Positions 5,196 through 5,786 of a stretch of DNA of 5,786 nucleotides are shown here, piece after piece. Both the position numbers and the translations under genes were made by a program. This DNA comes from an uncultured Lachnospiraceae bacterium. GTDB taxonomy: Bacteria > Bacillota > Clostridia > Lachnospirales > Lachnospiraceae. The DNA lies in the NCBI GenBank assembly GCA_910577445.1, contig CAJTMZ010000137.1, forward strand, positions 2,221 through 8,006. Direction: 5' to 3'. The notes beneath the pieces are model-generated. The model ran no database searches. It saw only the letters and a list, made by a program, of their open reading frames with translations, and was not told where the DNA came from. Positions within the stretch are counted from its first letter, which is position 1, and each line of letters starts with the position of its first letter.

Positions 5196-5786
5196 TCAAC
5201 TTAATTCTTTCAAGTACGCCTCAGCAGTTTCTTCTGTCAGGCCAAACTTTTCACAGACTTGTTTCAGAATAACGTCACTCGATATTTGCAGCTCTTTCAG
5301 GGTTAAAATCATAGCTGTTATTCCTTTATCAATCCCCTCTTGAATTCCCTTCTGAATTCCTTTCTGAATTCCTTTCTGAATTCCTTTCTCTTCCACACCC
5401 TTACTTAAATTACACATAAGCGACACCTCACTTTCCAATGTTTGAGTCATTTTAATATGAAAATCTTCCTCCAATATCTGGCACTTATCCTGTGAACCTG
5501 TCTCTGTGGACAGAAGCACATTCAACAGTTTCAATAAATCCGTATCCGAATCTACCTCTTTCCCAAGACAGATTATGACAGCCGCCATCAGATCATAATC
5601 CGCTTTTCGCTCCTTTACGCTGCCCACCAGATTCTCTTCCGCGATGTAGTAACGGGTAATGCTGTTCTCACGGCTCTTTGGCGGGTTCATGCAGATCCAT
5701 ATGCTGTATACCTTTTTGATATTCTCATAGTGGGAATTCGTAAACTCTGTTCCATATTGGGCGGAAACCATCCGGCTGCAGTAATA
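5196..5786 (-). CDS. Rpn-family PD-(D/E)XK nuclease/putative transposase, C-terminal part
   Basis: The frame is open through the right edge; the residues before M at 5771 are YYCSR, so that Met is internal and the gene starts outside the window. The visible 196 residues contain MVSAQYGTEFTNSHYENIKK and KVYSIWICMNPPKSRENSITRY, typical of Lachnospiraceae members of the PD-(D/E)XK family annotated as Rpn recombination-promoting nuclease/putative transposase. Then come a variable region, a KGIQ tandem repeat, and a C-terminal tail QISSDVILKQVCEKFGLTEETAEAYLKEL that parallels the tail of the downstream remnant. The catalytic core would lie N-terminally, outside the window, so activity cannot be judged. 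E. coli Rpn proteins are DNA endonucleases that raise RecA-independent recombination; whether this protein moves DNA is unknown. Family call fairly sure. Confidence 0.82.
   Translation of the reverse strand, partial: YYCSRMVSAQYGTEFTNSHYENIKKVYSIWICMNPPKSRENSITRYYIAEENLVGSVKERKADYDLMAAVIICLGKEVDSDTDLLKLLNVLLSTETGSQDKCQILEEDFHIKMTQTLESEVSLMCNLSKGVEEKGIQKGIQKGIQKGIQEGIDKGITAMILTLKELQISSDVILKQVCEKFGLTEETAEAYLKELS
5340..5387 (-). repeat. 12-bp tandem repeat in the Rpn gene (KGIQ units)
   Basis: Four consecutive 12-base units on the + strand: one variant, TTGAATTCCCTT (5340-5351), and three identical copies of CTGAATTCCTTT (5352-5363, 5364-5375, 5376-5387). On the coding strand each unit reads K-G-I-Q (the variant K-G-I-Q with a synonymous change). 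The unit is a multiple of three, so copy-number change by slippage would lengthen or shorten the linker without breaking the frame. Confidence 0.92.

Noticed and set aside
5340..5387. A CRISPR-like array.
   Set aside because: The units are 12 bp with no spacers, lie inside a coding frame and encode a regular four-residue protein repeat.

Overview
The window reads as a chromosomal segment of an endospore-forming Firmicute, most likely a gut Lachnospiraceae-type Clostridia. This rests on the sporulation pair YqfC/YqfD, a Gram-positive-type pyrimidine-nucleoside phosphorylase, a Clostridia-style lipoprotein, and two PD-(D/E)XK 'Rpn/putative transposase' genes of the kind common in Lachnospiraceae. 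I recognised these by reading the translations, without a database search. Every supported gene lies on the minus strand, so transcription runs from high to low coordinates.

In transcription order: (1) 5196-5786 is the C-terminal part of an Rpn-family PD-(D/E)XK nuclease/putative transposase gene that enters from the right edge. It carries a 12-bp tandem repeat encoding KGIQ and is followed by a hairpin. (2) 4793-5129 is the wreck of a second Rpn gene from a different subfamily. Its first 44 codons and last ~69 codons survive in different frames, joined by a deletion that removed the nuclease core. It has its own 12-bp repeat (KEIG) and is followed by a hairpin nearly identical to the first. 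(3) 2844-4691 encodes a 615-aa secreted lipoprotein with seven consecutive leucine-rich repeats, a DxNxDGxxD calcium-type loop and an unassigned C-terminal domain. (4) 1529-2830 encodes pyrimidine-nucleoside phosphorylase (Pdp). It starts 13 nt after the lipoprotein stop, with its ribosome binding site in that gap. (5) 1140-1478 encodes YqfC. (6) 1-1060 encodes the first 353 residues of YqfD, running off the left edge.

The lipoprotein and pdp are spaced like one operon. yqfC and yqfD are the usual sporulation pair (SigE-controlled, mother cell, in Bacillus), and in many Firmicutes phoH follows. The Rpn block looks like an accessory insertion or tandem-duplication zone, closed off from the lipoprotein gene by a terminator-like hairpin.

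I see no clear new multi-gene defence or mobile system. The points most worth a second look are the Rpn tandem with paired hairpins and 12-bp coding repeats, the microhomology deletion in the remnant, the LRR lipoprotein coupled to pdp, a one-residue deletion in a conserved Pdp segment, and a perfect 12-bp inverted repeat over the proposed yqfC start codon. No stretch longer than 300 bases lacks a gene or gene remnant.
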